A stretch of DNA of 64,000 bases from Polytrichum commune (GCA_950295325.1 OX485805.1:40785501-40849500); one strand, 5' to 3'; counted from the stretch's first letter, positions 46,967 through 59,516 are shown. Notes: generated by a model from the letters alone, not told the origin. Numbers and translations are program-made.

Positions 46967-49900
46967 GATATGGACTCTTCACAGGTTGCGCAATCGCAAC
47001 CCCAATTTGGAGAGGATATTGTTCTTGCGGCCCCCGCGGTTGAAGTTGAAGTTGTGCAGGTTGAGAGTTTCAATTCGCAGGGCCCATTACAAGTAGAGGT
47101 GAGTTGGATAGTTGTTGAGTAATTTGTTGAGCAAGTTTTTTGAGTTCTAGCTTTCTAAGCATGGTTTTATTGTTTGTGTTTTTGTTAGGCTCTCGCAATG
47201 AGCGAAGATGCCGTTCAAGCAGTTGCCAACACGGATCCCGTGGTGTGTGAGCTTGAGCTTCGGAAATCACAAAAAGAGGACTCCATTGGTGTTATCCAAC
47301 GCCTCCGGATTAAGCCAACCTGTAAGTCCCGCTTATCCATTCCTTTGTGCCGCTTGAGAGCCCTCCCTCTCGTCCGTCCTATCAGTGAGGTTGAGGTGCA
47401 GCGCTTGGAATGTGAATTTGTAATGGGATACCGAGAGGGTGATCGGGTTCTTTACGTGTCTTCTTTCAACGACGTTCCCGTGGACCTCCCCATTCCCCCT
47501 GGCATTATGGCCTCTTGGAGCCCTCTCTGGCAAGAGGCCTCCGCAGAATTTGACGCCAAGCTCAAGGAGGATCCGGATCTTGCACATTTCGCCGGGAAGA
47601 TGTTCTTCGTCTGGGAAGGCAATCATCGTCTCACCGCTTGGTGGAGACACATCAATAACCACCACGCCGATGACAAGAGTTGGCATATCTCGGTGGATTG
47701 CATTGTTGTTGACCCTAGAGGATACACCGGTGTATTCTTCAATGCCATGAGCGACATTAATTGGTAAGCTCATTCATTTTTTTCATTCATTTTTTCATTT
47801 TTGTTTCAATTCTTTTCCATTCTTTTCACCTCACGTTCCTCACATATTTTCTCTCAGGTCAACCGAGCATGATTATGTCAAGGCAAACATTCCGGCCAAG
47901 CTCCTTCGAATCCGCACTTTTGGGAGGTTAGAGTTGTCCACCTTCAAGGATCTTATATCGCCATCTGACTACAAAGCATGCGAGAAGATAAAGGAGAGTC
48001 GCCCAACTTGGTACACCTTGACCGCGGATGTGTTCGTTAAGTTTCTTTACAAGGTATGATTTTATGCATTCAATTATTTAGAGCTTCCAACATAGATAAT
48101 TTCCATGCCGATTATATGAACTCACAAGGTCATTTCTTGCAGAGAGACATTTCGGCTCAAGCAGACCTTGCAGTGAGACATTACCGTGAGACCACACCCG
48201 TTGCGGAGAGGTCGGCCACTGAGATTTGGAATGTTATGACCAAGGCCCAGGAAAGGACAATCAAAAGTATTCGGGCCCGTTCTTTTGAGAAATACATATC
48301 CGTTGCACACCCTGACAATGGAGAGGATTTCTTTCATGAGGTACTCTTTTGAACTCAAATCACTCTTGAACGCAATTCATCCAAATCACTCTTCAACTCT
48401 ATTACTCTTTTGAACTCAAATCATTTTTATTTTGTGCACAGATTGACCGCCATTTTAATGAGTTCTCTTCGACGGACATGACAATTGAAAAATTGCAAAA
48501 AATTATCACATGCCCGGTCGAAGCTTCGTTCAAAGCTAAATGGCTTCACTGGTGGAACGCCCCCCTTCGTGAAAGGTTAGATAACAAGTTCCCCGTCGAC
48601 AAGCCTATGAGGGAGAGGGTTTTGGACGACTGGCTGCACAAGGCGTCCTTCTGGGCTCAGGTAAATCCATTCCTCGGCCTTCTTCATTTTCATTTTCCTC
48701 TATTCCATTTATCTCATATCTAATCATCTCCCTCTCTGCAGTTGGAGAAGGAAGTCGCGGTTGAAATTGAGACCTTAGAGGAGAGCCTCTCCGTCGACAT
48801 TGATTGGGACGCATCAGAAACTATCTTGCGCCCTCGTGAGTACGTTGATCATTGGCGGATTGTCCTTTGGGACAAGGCCTTCAAGCCTTATTTCGGCGAT
48901 AAGCCTGACATCGCCTTTGCCAAAGGTGATAATCTCTTGGAGTTCGAGGAGGGGGCTCTCGCTATCAAGCGTGTGGCCTATCGGTAATACATCTATCCTC
49001 CACTTTGCACCTCTCCTTAATGTCATTTCTTGCTCGTTTTCTTGGTTTTCTTACATTCTTGTTTTGTCATGTAGGTATATCATGAGAGAATTGGTTGTGA
49101 AGAATGCATTGGCCTCATCTTCCTTGCCGGACTACCTCTCGGACTGGGTGAATATTTTTTCTAGCCTCTGCGTGTACACGACCGCGCAAACAAACAAGTT
49201 TTCCGAATTGCACTTGCAGGGTGGTGGATGGTACTTGGATTGTGCTGCAGGATTTGTCCCCGGGGAAGAGAAGGCTTTGTTTGCTAGCCTTGTGGGTAGT
49301 GCTCTGGATAATAACATTGTTACCTTGGAGGAGCCTAACATCGTTGAGCTTCCCCCTCCTCCTCCTAAGGCACCAAGGAGAAAGGGCAAAGCAAAGAAGA
49401 CCGCCACTCAAGCATCTTCCCAAGTTCTCACTTGGTCTGCTTCTAAGACCCCGGTTGAGCCAGCCACCCTTCCACACAGTCCATCTATCGCTCCCTCCGT
49501 TGCTCCCTCTTTTGCCCCTTCTGTTACTCCATCTGCATTTCATCCACAATCTCTTGCCACTCCATCTCACAATGGCACTTCTCTCCTCTCTTTGCCTCGC
49601 AAGAGGAAGGCCGCTCTCTTGGATACCAGTGCCACCTCTTCGGATGCCCCTAACACGCTTACCCTCATCGAAAATGTGGACATGGTTCAACTAATGCTGG
49701 ATTCCGAGGTTGCCGGAGGTCCCCTCCCCGCATATACCCGCATCCAAGAGTTCATTGCCAAGGTTTGTATACTTGCCTTCGTCAATTCTCAATTTTTTTT
49801 CCTTTGCTTTGCTTATTTTTTTCCTTCTTGTTTTCTCATGAAGTTTCAATTGCAGGTTGGGACAGGTCGTTCCCGTGTGAACACCTCGACTACAACTCAC

Positions 49901-51144
49901 AAGGGCCTCGATTTGCTCTTCGCCGACATTCCCGAGAATTTGCCGGTGCCGAACATCTCCACCGATGTTCCTGCTTGGAACAAGCTCCATGAATCATACT
50001 ATGAGTGTCTTTTTGCATTTGCGAAATCTAACATCTATGATCATGGTGTCATTGTTCTTGCCCATTGTGCGAGTGCCAGTGTTTCTAGGAGTATTTTCGA
50101 TTGGGCACACACTTATGACTTCTACATCGCGGAAGATTGGTTTGGAATGAATGATTTGGACCTCCAATCTCCCGTTGTTCCCTCTGGAGTGGTAAGCAAG
50201 TCTCCTTCTCTTCCCCTTTCGTATTGCTTATCAATTCAATTTCAATTCAATTTCATTTTCATTGTTGCAGACTCGGAAGTTCAGCATCAAAGTTCTTGTT
50301 CGTGTTAACTCCGTTCTTAGAGTGCGGGAGGAGGCCATACAAGAGTATGGTTACAACCTCCAACGAGATGGATGGTTGAATACCTTCACCGATGAGAAGA
50401 GCCAGACGATGCGCAGTGATGGGGTACCTTGGCGAGGTGCCCGTGAGAAGCATCATGTTTTTTTTTCCATCATTCTCGCTACTCTCACCGACAAGAATGA
50501 TGTTATTATGGACTGGCAGTGTGGTGTAGGTACGCCTTCTTTTTCAACTTCATCCTTACTTTGAATTTTCCATTACTTTTCCTTGACTAGTTTCCATACT
50601 AACATTTTACCTCTCTTTGCTTTAGGTGGTTCGATTACAGCATGTCGCTCCCTTGAGCGGCATATTGTGGCCCTTGAGAGTGACCCCGTCATTTTCAATT
50701 CACTCCTACTCTCCATGCGCGATCCCCAGCCTGCGCGTATATCTCGCTCAGTTGCTGCACCGTCTACATCTATCTTTGATCCTCCTCAAAAGATGACCAA
50801 GAGGGCATTCGGATTCCTTTGTGCGTAAGTTTGCTTTCTATATTTTGCCATGTTTGCCTTGATTTCAAATTCTCATTTTCTAGTGTCATCATGTTTCTAA
50901 TCCTTTTGTTTGGGTGTTTAGAGAGCCAGCGGAGGTCGCAGTCATTCGTCGAGACATGTTTTCAAGTCCTCTGAAGCCGTTTGAGCTTCCCCCGTATGTT
51001 AGTGCAATGGCGGATTGTTTTGCGAAGGCGGAGTCCCCATCTCCTCCTCGCGTTCGTCATTTCTCGCGTGGAACACGAAATCTTTTCTTGTTAGAAGCAA
51101 ATGAGGGTGAGGAAAGTGATAGGGAATGTTCTCCAAGCCCTTAG
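46967..51144 (+). CDS. ParB-like / beta-class DNA methyltransferase-like MULE cargo protein
   Basis: Exons 46967-47098, 47189-47763, 47858-48053, 48143-48340, 48442-48660, 48742-48983, 49075-49762, 49856-50191, 50271-50529, 50626-50824 and 50922-51144; every junction is GT-AG and keeps the frame. With the 5' exons the CDS is 4,071 nt (1,356 residues); alone it could start at ATG 46970. Numbering from 29645: a ParB/sulfiredoxin-like motif FFVWEGNHRLTAWW at about 451-464, then WHISVDCIVVD; a Pro-rich basic linker (PPPPPKAPRRKGKAKK) around 880; LDLLFADIPEN at 1036-1046, in the place of motif IV (D/N-PP-Y/W); HHVFFSIILATLT then VIMDWQCGVGGS (1208-1219), in the place of motifs X and I; and IVALESDP. 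Motif IV before motif I is the beta-class order. DIPE for DPPY and DWQCGVGGS for DPFCGSGTT suggest lost or altered catalysis. AATAAA at about 51199. Confidence 0.78.
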
Positions 51145-52031
51145 TTTATCATTTTGGTTTTGGAGATTATAACTCCGTTTGTTGTTGTTATCCGGCTTTA
51201 ATAAAAGTTGTGTGTTGGTTTTATTTTTGATATCCGGCGCAAGTTTCATTTTTTCTCTCCATTATTTCATATTCATATGTCAACCCGCATTGCATTCTTT
51301 ATTTTTTCTTCATCGTTCGGATCTCTTAACTTCTAGTCACAAAACAATCTAGCTCTCGGCTCTTAGTGTGAGATCTTAGTTATAGGGGGACCATACTTTC
51401 TATTAGTGTGGATGGTTTATTTTATGGTTGTGCACACTAATCACATTGGCCGTCTTCCAATCCCAATTGCTATATAGCAATTGGAAGTTTTGTTTGGCAC
51501 GCGAACATAACCTCGTCAAACTTTTTAAATTGAACTTCATGTTGTTCTCAAAGAGCCGGCACGTCACCTCAAAAATTTCCAAGAGGATTCTAAGGTTGGA
51601 CTTGGGGGATTTGTCTTTGAGGTCTTTGGCTAAGCTAAGGACTGAATTGGAAGGCTGTTATGGTGCGACGGAGTTTTATGGCATGTTCTTTGGATCATTT
51701 TACCCATATTAGACATGCCCGGCAAATAGGGTGTAGATGGCCCTAAACTAGAGTATATAGCTATTTTAACTAACTACCCATTTTTGTAAGTCTTGAGGTT
51801 GGCTACATTTAGTTGACCAATAAAATATTATGTGTATGGTATTTTGATTTCAATTTGGTGACGTCAGCCCTAATTTAATATGATACATTTGAAAATATAT
51901 ACTATAAGAAGTTTGATAACAAATGCAATCTTCCACGCCTATAGGATCCGTTGGTTTCTCAAACAATTCTGGGTTATTATGTCCACAGGAATGGGGGTAC
52001 CTTTCCAAATATAGAATTCAAACTATCTCTA
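51145..52031. other. MULE right internal non-coding region
   Basis: Contains the AATAAA of the cargo gene (about 51199) and about 800 bp of AT-rich sequence. A 94-residue ORF at 51428-51712 has no domain. Confidence 0.55.
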
Positions 52032-52124
52032 ATTCCACGGAAATAGGCACTGCTTCTCCTAAAATTACCCAACAAAATCTAAATTTTCCGCTCTCCGCTC
52101 TACGCTCACATACTTGAGTTTCCC
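52032..52124 (-). repeat. Right terminal inverted repeat of the MULE
   Basis: Read inward on the minus strand: GGGAAACTCAAGTATGTG, then the AGAGCGGAGAGCGGA block, then CCTATTTCCGTGGAAT. It matches the left end. Confidence 0.87.
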
Positions 52125-52133
52125 GCGAGGATA
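52125..52133. repeat. Target site duplication of the MULE (right)
   Basis: GCGAGGATA, identical to 24501-24509. Confidence 0.93.
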
Positions 52134-52844
52134 GTCATGAGGAAAGATAATGCTATCCAATTCACCACCTTCGGCCTTTGCAAGACCCTTTACTCGCCCC
52201 ATTAGATACTGTACAAGCATGCAATTCTTGCAACTTGCACTTTTGCACATTTCCAAGTGCTTTGAAAACCTTTCATACATTGAATCATGGTCCTCTGCAA
52301 CTTCATCGATGCATGTTGGAAAAATTGTTGTAGACCTTTCAATCTTCAAAATTTCAGCTTCTCGACTAGGACAACGTTGACGATGTATGTTGCACATTGT
52401 GTGGAAAGAACATTCAAAGTCCTCGAGAAGCTCTCTGAAGGTCTCTTTGTTATTCATTTGCTTCACCACAACCCGACACCAATCCCCCTTGCAGCATTCT
52501 TCTATCACACATTTTGCCTTCTTCACAATGAGGAGCATGTCTTCCTCCACTCGACGAAAGACTTTCCCATGTGAACTATTGGTGATCGTTTCAATTGCTT
52601 GCACACCCTTGCGTAAATTGTCCAATAAATTTTCACATTGCCGTCTATTCAAAACTTCCTTTGACAATGATAATTTGGGAAAATTTGCGATCTCCATTGG
52701 TACCCGTAGAAAGTTTGTCATTTTCAACACCGGTGTTTTTTGTTCCGTTGTCGTTTCCGTTAAATCATTGTTGTCAAAAATACTCTTTGTGAAGAACGAG
52801 TAGTATACACATGCAAGCACACTCATAATGAGATGCAAAATCAA
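52125..52844 (-). pseudogene. 5' part of the kinase exon, receptor copy 2
   Basis: Encodes 240 residues from MILHLIMSVL to FPHDYPR, nearly identical to the start of copy 1 (4211-3492). Reading then runs into the MULE right end. The remaining kinase exon lies at 23394-24509, over 27 kb away. As it stands the locus could make only this N-terminal fragment plus transposon-derived residues. Confidence 0.9.
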
Positions 52845-55800
52845 GGGTTATGATCAATTTTTAAAGATGATTTTCCAATATATAAAGCTTCTCAATATAC
52901 TTTTTAGAAAAATGTGCTAGCAACCTCAAATCAAATATGGTGACATTGAAGTGCTCACATGGCAATGATATAAAAAGATGTTTGCATTGCCTAATAGAAA
53001 GAAAGATTGACATGATTATAGGAACCCCTAAGGGATTAAGAGGCCATACTCTAGTCTCAAGGTTCTTTTGATATTATTTTAGGTGTGGAGAATTTTTATT
53101 TTTATTGGATTTCTTCCTCCCATAGTTTGTATACAAGTACAGTAGTCTATAGAAATACCCAAGTTATGAAAATACATATTTTGAATATTATTATTCTTAA
53201 ATCTCATTTCATAATTATAACTAGGTAACATTTATATAGATGCAAGCTCAATGAACATTTTTAAATGTTTGTCATGAACTCAATCATCTGGCATATGTTG
53301 TACATGAGATAGCAAGAATTTGTTGACTACACTTGCAAAGCAATAGAATCGAACAATTGAGAGATGTGGCAAAATTTTAACCTGATAAAATGAAAAATCT
53401 TGGAGAATTGTTTGAAGTGAATAGCCTCCCTTGGTGCTCTCGGACTTTGAAGTCTTATGTTCACCATGGAAAATGCTCAACGTTTGTTATGAAGTGAGCA
53501 TAATGCATGTTCAAGCTTAGCAATAGTTGCAAAGTTTTGTAGCTTAAATCCCTTACACCTAAACAAGTTGGTTGCAAGACATTGTTGATTTGCCTCCTAT
53601 GAATTCATTCGCATATGACTTTTGAGTTTTGATATTTACAAACACCTGCACATGGTCATCATTGAATCTAAGGTAAAACCATCTAGAAGTGCAATGTTGT
53701 AACTGCTACTCTGTCTCATGCAACTAAGCTCAACAAAGCAAACCTCTCTTCACAAATCCATCGCGACAACTATTTCATTATCTAATGAGGACAAATTAAA
53801 CATCACACATACTACTTTAGGTCAACCACTATGCATCAAGAAGGAATGCTCCCTATATCCCATATTCTACAGATGTATTACACAGACAAAAAGTGAATCT
53901 TATACAAGCCATATGGAGACCACCTTCAGAACATCAAATCAAGAATTTCATGTTGGTCTCGTAATGACTCTTCATAACATTTAATAACCTAGAGAAATAA
54001 ATAGTAGCAAGTCCTCATACACCCATACAATGAAAGCAATACATGCACAGAAGGTCACTCTAGGTCGAATACAACACAAAACAATTCTATGCCTTTGACT
54101 AGGACAAAGTAGTGCAAAAAATGCATAGAATGAGACTCTAGGCACTAGGTAGCAAAACTCATTACAACATAGTTGAACACACATGGTAATCTAATGAAGG
54201 GGCTACACCAAAGTGAACATTGTGCTACGTCCAAAAGGGAAACCCCCCAAGTATGGCTTACGATGAGTGGTAGCCATGTTAAGGGGTCCATTAAGTAATT
54301 TGCTAAGCCATGTATAAATTTATAGTTGACTCATCCCACGAGACTATTTCGGGATCTCTAATATTGACTCCGAGTGTAATTTGTTCCCCCAAAAAAATGT
54401 GGTATATGGGGTTCTAAAGATTCAACTTCAACTTACAAGGCTACCACAAATTCTTGGCTCTATACATGCCACGGTCTCAAAAACTTGAACCAACTAATAC
54501 ACTACACAATAAGACCACCCTCAAAACAACACATCAATAAACTCAAATCTTAATATAGACTTGATCATACCCACAAGAACCACTTTTCTAGGAAGGTTTG
54601 AACAATTTTCCACTTGAAGTATTCACAGTTATCTATCTTGATGTAGTGTATTGATGCACTCATTGGAGAAAGTTTGATACCTCCCCGACGTCTACAACAC
54701 TACTAAAACATGTCCACTACTGGATTGACCTCATAATCCAAACTCCGTGTGCCCAACAAAGATGAAGCCAATCATTGAATAAAACAAAACATTTAACTCA
54801 ATACTATTGTACCTCCCAATACTCCAATGACACAAGTCCATATTTTGAACAATTTTGCAACATGTTAAGGATTTTTCAAGCGTCTCCCAAGCGGCCATTT
54901 CCCTTTGATAGGTTCCAATGAACAATTCCATTGCAAACATGGCCATGGTCTATTCTTCTAGAAACACAAGTAATCCTTCCTTGAATCCTAGTAATAGGCA
55001 TTAAAAGAAAAATATGACAACATACCATGGTGTTAAGATGAGATGTTAAATACCAAATGCACACACAAGTCTACAGAGATGCATGGCTCATACTACAAAT
55101 CACTAGCTCACCACAACATAGTGTTGAGTTGGTACAAACAACCCAACACAACTCTAGGACCCACGCACTCTATATTAGGCTATAAACAAGATTCATTCAC
55201 TGTAAGTTGGAAGGGTGGCCAACCTCTTGCACAACGAGAATGGGAGGGAGCCTCTTACCACGAGAAAGGAAAGAGACGAAAGAAAGGGAATAAGTTAGTC
55301 TACGGATGAGGCTCAACCTAAGAGTTATCATCATCTAAGTGAGTGTGCTTAACAATTACGAGACTAGGCACTAAAGGGTAATAGTGTTGTCATTGGACTC
55401 CCATCTTGAGGGATTTTGGCGAACTAACCCATACACTCGTTCCTTGTTGGATGCCTGAACCCTTACCTCCTAGGAACCAATGTATGGATTGTTTCGCCCC
55501 AGCCCACCTTGAGGTGGGTGGGTCATACTGATCTCCCTCTTCTTTTTATGTTTACTGGTGTGCCTTTGTCAAATTGGTGAGTCACTTAAATTGGGGAACC
55601 ACTGATGAGTAAGTAAATTAATGAAGGGGGGGAAAATCTCCTAACTTAGTGATCATTAGTTCAGAATGCAAACAAAGAAAGTTTCCGGAGCATCTTAGCA
55701 CTCCCAGAGCCAAAGTTGGGGGGGGGGGGGTGTTAGCCTTGTGGACCCCAACAGTGTGTCCAGAAGCGCTAGGTTGGCAACCCAACGCCCCAGTGTCCGG

Positions 55801-57436
55801 GGAGGATTTTGAACATAATCGGTCAAAATCCTATTGTTTCTAAGTTCAATTGGTTATATGTTGTGATTTTTCGGTTTTTCTTTATTAATTTGAGGTATAT
55901 TCAATAGATTCCTCTAAAATGATTGGTAATTTTCCTGAAGTGTTGAGCTTCAACTGGTTATTCCTCAAACTCAATCAGTTCATCTGTAAGTAGTTGTTGG
56001 TTCTCCCCGTTCGTTGCAACGCCCAATCCAACGGGGACGCAATACAAACGAGCATGACGAGCATGAACATGATGACAAAGTCCAGGCAAACATGATGGAA
56101 TCAGGAAAATTGTCACTAGATTTACCTTCTATAACTTATGCATTCAACTCTGACTCTGAAACTTGAAACGACTATCTGCGTTCTAACGTCACCTAATCCC
56201 CACCATTCTAAGAAATAACATGGCATCCAAGAAATGACATTACATTCACAAAATAGCACCATATTGCTAAGAAATATGTTCTCATATTTTCTACTAAAGG
56301 CAATTGTATGCAGTGTCACAATACACTATGCAATTCAATTTGCAAAGTCAATTCTTCATAGTTACATGGTGGAGGACAACTTGTGTTCGGATCACTTAAC
56401 CCATCTAATCTATGACTCTTTGGACCACAACAATCTTACTACCGTTCTTCCTTCGATATTTCACTTTGAGCGTTGTCACTTTAGATTTGCTCTTACCAGG
56501 TCAATTATGAATAGTTTGAGCTTTGGCCGAAATTTTGTCAAATCGGAAGTATCAAACTCCCAAGATTTGCAAGTTCAAGCTGTCAACTCAAGCTACAGTA
56601 CAAAGAATGCTTAGTTACCATTCCCGCTTTGAAATCTCAGTTTGAACATGGCAACTTTGCACTTGCTCAACCCTTGGAGAGCTTGAGGAATAGTCAAGCT
56701 CTCTTTACTTTGAGCTTGGGAGGGAACTTACTTTAGAAACGCACAAGATCTCAACTCAAGCTCTAGTGTAAAGGTGGACTCAGATAACCAACCAATTCTA
56801 ATTCTATTCGATTGATGCAATTCAAAGCCCAAGTGTACCGTGCAATGATTACTTGGAGTTCGTAACTCCTCAAAATTCTTCAAGGCTCTTGGTAGAATTG
56901 CCTACTTGGGAAAGCCCACTACTTGCACTAAACAACACTTTATTTTGAGCAATTAACTGCGGACACATATATAGAAATCAATATCACATACCGAAGGCTT
57001 GGGATTGTCTAAATGTGGTGCAGTTGTATACAGCTCTAAATGTTGAAGATGAAACACTCGATCTTCTGCCGGATAGTAATTGTGGTGGGTAGCCCCATTG
57101 CTGCACGTCCGCACCCGCAAAATCTCAAAATTTCTTGCAATAAGACGATTGCTCGGGTAACCTAGGGATAGTCACAAGAACCAAAACACACTTCTTCATT
57201 CTCTCTACACTCAAAAAGTGAAAAACCAATTGTGGAAGTTTGGGATTTCAGTGTGGAGGGATGATGAGTGCAGGCACAGTCCATATCACGCTCGGAAGTT
57301 CCTCTTGAGTGCAGGCTCCAACAGCCGATGTGAACCCAAAAAAAAGCTTCCGAAAACAACCCACAAGAGTGCAGAACAGAAGAAAGGGTGCAGATCATAA
57401 CACCACACCATCGGCACCTCTCAGCTGCGGCTCTGC
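52845..57436. other. Upstream flank of receptor copy 2; no recognisable gene
   Basis: Nearly identical to 4212-8815, differing by small indels and substitutions (for example near 56720, and in the poly-G run near 55719). No coding gene is supported. Confidence 0.7.
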
Positions 57437-57570
57437 GAGGTGCGTGGGGGAATCATTGACTCCCGGGAAAGGTGATCGGAGACTGCGAAACTACAGCAAC
57501 TTAGATTCGGTTCGTGCTTATCTTGTGATGAATCAGAATGTACTATGTTTGGAACGGATCATCATGCAAC
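57437..57570. repeat. Direct repeat R1 (copy 2 flank)
   Basis: Counterpart of 8816-8949. CATGCAAC at its end is uninterrupted here, giving the empty site for the hAT-like element at 8950-9984. Confidence 0.7.
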
Positions 57571-57783
57571 ATATGATAGTTTAATGTGCCTTGGTCTAAA
57601 TTATGCAGTCTGCAACAGTGTCCGCCGTCCGGGGAGAACCGACGAACCGACTGCGATGCTAGTCACAGAAGAACCGGTCGAGTTTGAGAAATTACCGGTT
57701 GAAGTTCCAGACTACAGGAAGATTACCCATCATTTTAGTGGAATCTCCGACATGTGCCTCAAAGAAATGAAGAAACCCCAAAG

Positions 57784-58953
57784 CAGTGTTCAAGATTGAA
57801 GCCCTCATATGAGTTTCATTTTGAAGGGCTCTAAAATTTGAGCCCTTCGGTTGAAGGGCTAGTTCAAATTCAAGACGTCAATTCAGTAATATAGAAATAA
57901 AATATAAAAAACTCATATTAAACTTATGCATGATTTATATGGTGCATGCTTCCAATACAATGTGAAGAATTAAGAATCAACCATCTAACTCCACCTCTTC
58001 TAGTGATAATGCCCTACGCTTGTTGGTTCTTGTGCCAATTTTCCAAGATTCAAAAATACTATCCCAATCCATGAATTCAACTCCTAACCCATCTAGACTA
58101 ACCCTCATTAAAGCATCTAGTGTGTCAAGGTTGAGTCTAGTTCTCCTTTCACTCTTAACCCAATTTTGCTTTGAAAAACCACGCTCACAAACAACAGTGC
58201 TAGTTGGGATCACAAGTATGGCTTGCCATAGTGACATCATAGTTGGCCAATTAATCATGAACTCCCGGTCATTGCCACAAAAAACCCAAGCTTCTTGCAT
58301 ACTTCGGCGTTCACAAATGGAACATAACATCTCCACGAATTCTAGCAATTCCGCATTGCATTGATTAACAAGGTCATCGCTCCAACGGAAATGTGTCACC
58401 AACCGGTTCAACCATTGTTCCGTTAATGTCCCTCTGTCCAATTCATCTACGGGATAGTGCTTCGGGCTAAAAAGCCGGGCCGCATTGAAAATGGACCACC
58501 ACCATCATGCTCCACCACTACCAGTGTGCTGGCCTTCACCCCACAAAAAACATTCATTCGTGATTAGCCTGTGAATTACATCACAAACCTTTAAATTTGT
58601 AGACCCAAATCAGCATTGATTTCACATTGATTGAATCACATCACACTACAACACTGACTCAATGCTTACCAAAGAAAGGGTTGGATTCCAATCTTTTGCA
58701 AGACCTAAAAAGTTGAATTCCAAGTCAGATCGATGTTGAATGAATCATTTGCTAGGTGTTGAGGTTGTCACTGTAGCGACCTCCTCGTCACTGTAGCGCT
58801 ACAGTGTTGACGGGTGTAAAAATTTTGAGGACGTCAAGTGAAGTTTTCATTTTGAGTTTGGGGTTGCATTTTGAAGGGCTGTTTTGAGAGAGGTATATTT
58901 TGAAGGGCCAAATCGCGTTTGAAGGGCATTGAAGACTTCAATCTTGAACACTG
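57784..58953 (-). mobile_element. hAT element, 1,170 bp, non-autonomous
   Basis: Perfect 18-bp inverted ends (CAGTGTTCAAGATTGAAG) and an 8-bp duplication CCCCAAAG (57776-57783 and 58954-58961). The copy 1 flank near 10200 has the single, uninterrupted CCCCAAAG. Inside is a minus-strand fragment encoding the hAT dimerisation domain (58441-57977). Confidence 0.93.
57977..58441 (-). pseudogene. hAT transposase C-terminal fragment (dimerisation domain)
   Basis: A 154-residue ORF. The core WPTMMSLWQAILVIPTST, followed by VVCERGFSKQNWVK and RTRLNLDTLDALMRV, is the conserved hAT C-terminal dimerisation domain. The N-terminal BED finger and catalytic region are absent. The element is too short to hold them, so it depends on a transposase supplied elsewhere. 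Confidence 0.85.
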
Positions 58954-59052
58954 CCCCAAAGATACATATGAACATGTGACCAGTTGGACTTGGACAGACT
59001 AGAAGTCTAGAATCTTACCAATTATGTCCAAATCTGGTTGACTCCTAAATAT

Positions 59053-59181
59053 GAGGTGCGTGGGGGAATCATTGACTCCCGGAAAAGGTGATCAGAGGCT
59101 GGGGAACTACAGCAACTTAGAATCGGTTCGTGCTTATCTTGCTGAGTCAGAATGTACTATGTTTTGGACGGATCATCATGC
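59053..59181. repeat. Direct repeat R2 (copy 2 flank)
   Basis: Uninterrupted counterpart of 10291-10739. It gives the empty site of the 318-bp MITE. Confidence 0.7.
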
Positions 59182-59516
59182 AACATATAATACATTCATA
59201 CAAAGAACCTTTAGAAACTTCCTTGAAATTCTTATGGATTGAAGTGCTCAAGATGCACAAGGTTATGTTCCCCTAAGAGCATCCCCACCAGCGGAGGTAT
59301 AAGTCAGTTGAACGGCACTCCTGGAAATCCGGTGCCCGGGACGCCAAGTTCTAACGTCCACCAGTCGACGCTAACGCCATAAAGGGTGCCAGGCCGGGCA
59401 TTTAGGAGGAGCTCTTCGGGTACCGTGTTCTGCCCGCCAACGCCATCCGCCAGTTAGCCCAACTTTGGACTTATTCCACCTAAAATGTTATGCAACGTCA
59501 CTGTCAACTGAAAGAC

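Larger units (their letters stand above)
24510..52124. mobile_element. Giant Mutator-like element (MULE), 27.6 kb, with nested CACTA
   Basis: The element is bounded by a 9-bp duplication and by matching inverted ends. Left starts GGGACGACACTTGTATGTG; right, read inward, starts GGGAAACTCAAGTATGTG; both continue with AGAGCGGAGAGCGGA. A second shared block (CCTATTTCCGTGGAAT) lies about 170 bp from the left end and 77 bp from the right. Without the nested CACTA (11.1 kb) the element is about 16.5 kb. It carries a small ORF, a MULE transposase and a ParB/methyltransferase-like cargo gene with a palindrome array. It interrupts the kinase exon of receptor copy 2 within the codons for YPR. Superfamily assignment rests on duplication length, ends and transposase type, which all agree. 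Confidence 0.92.
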
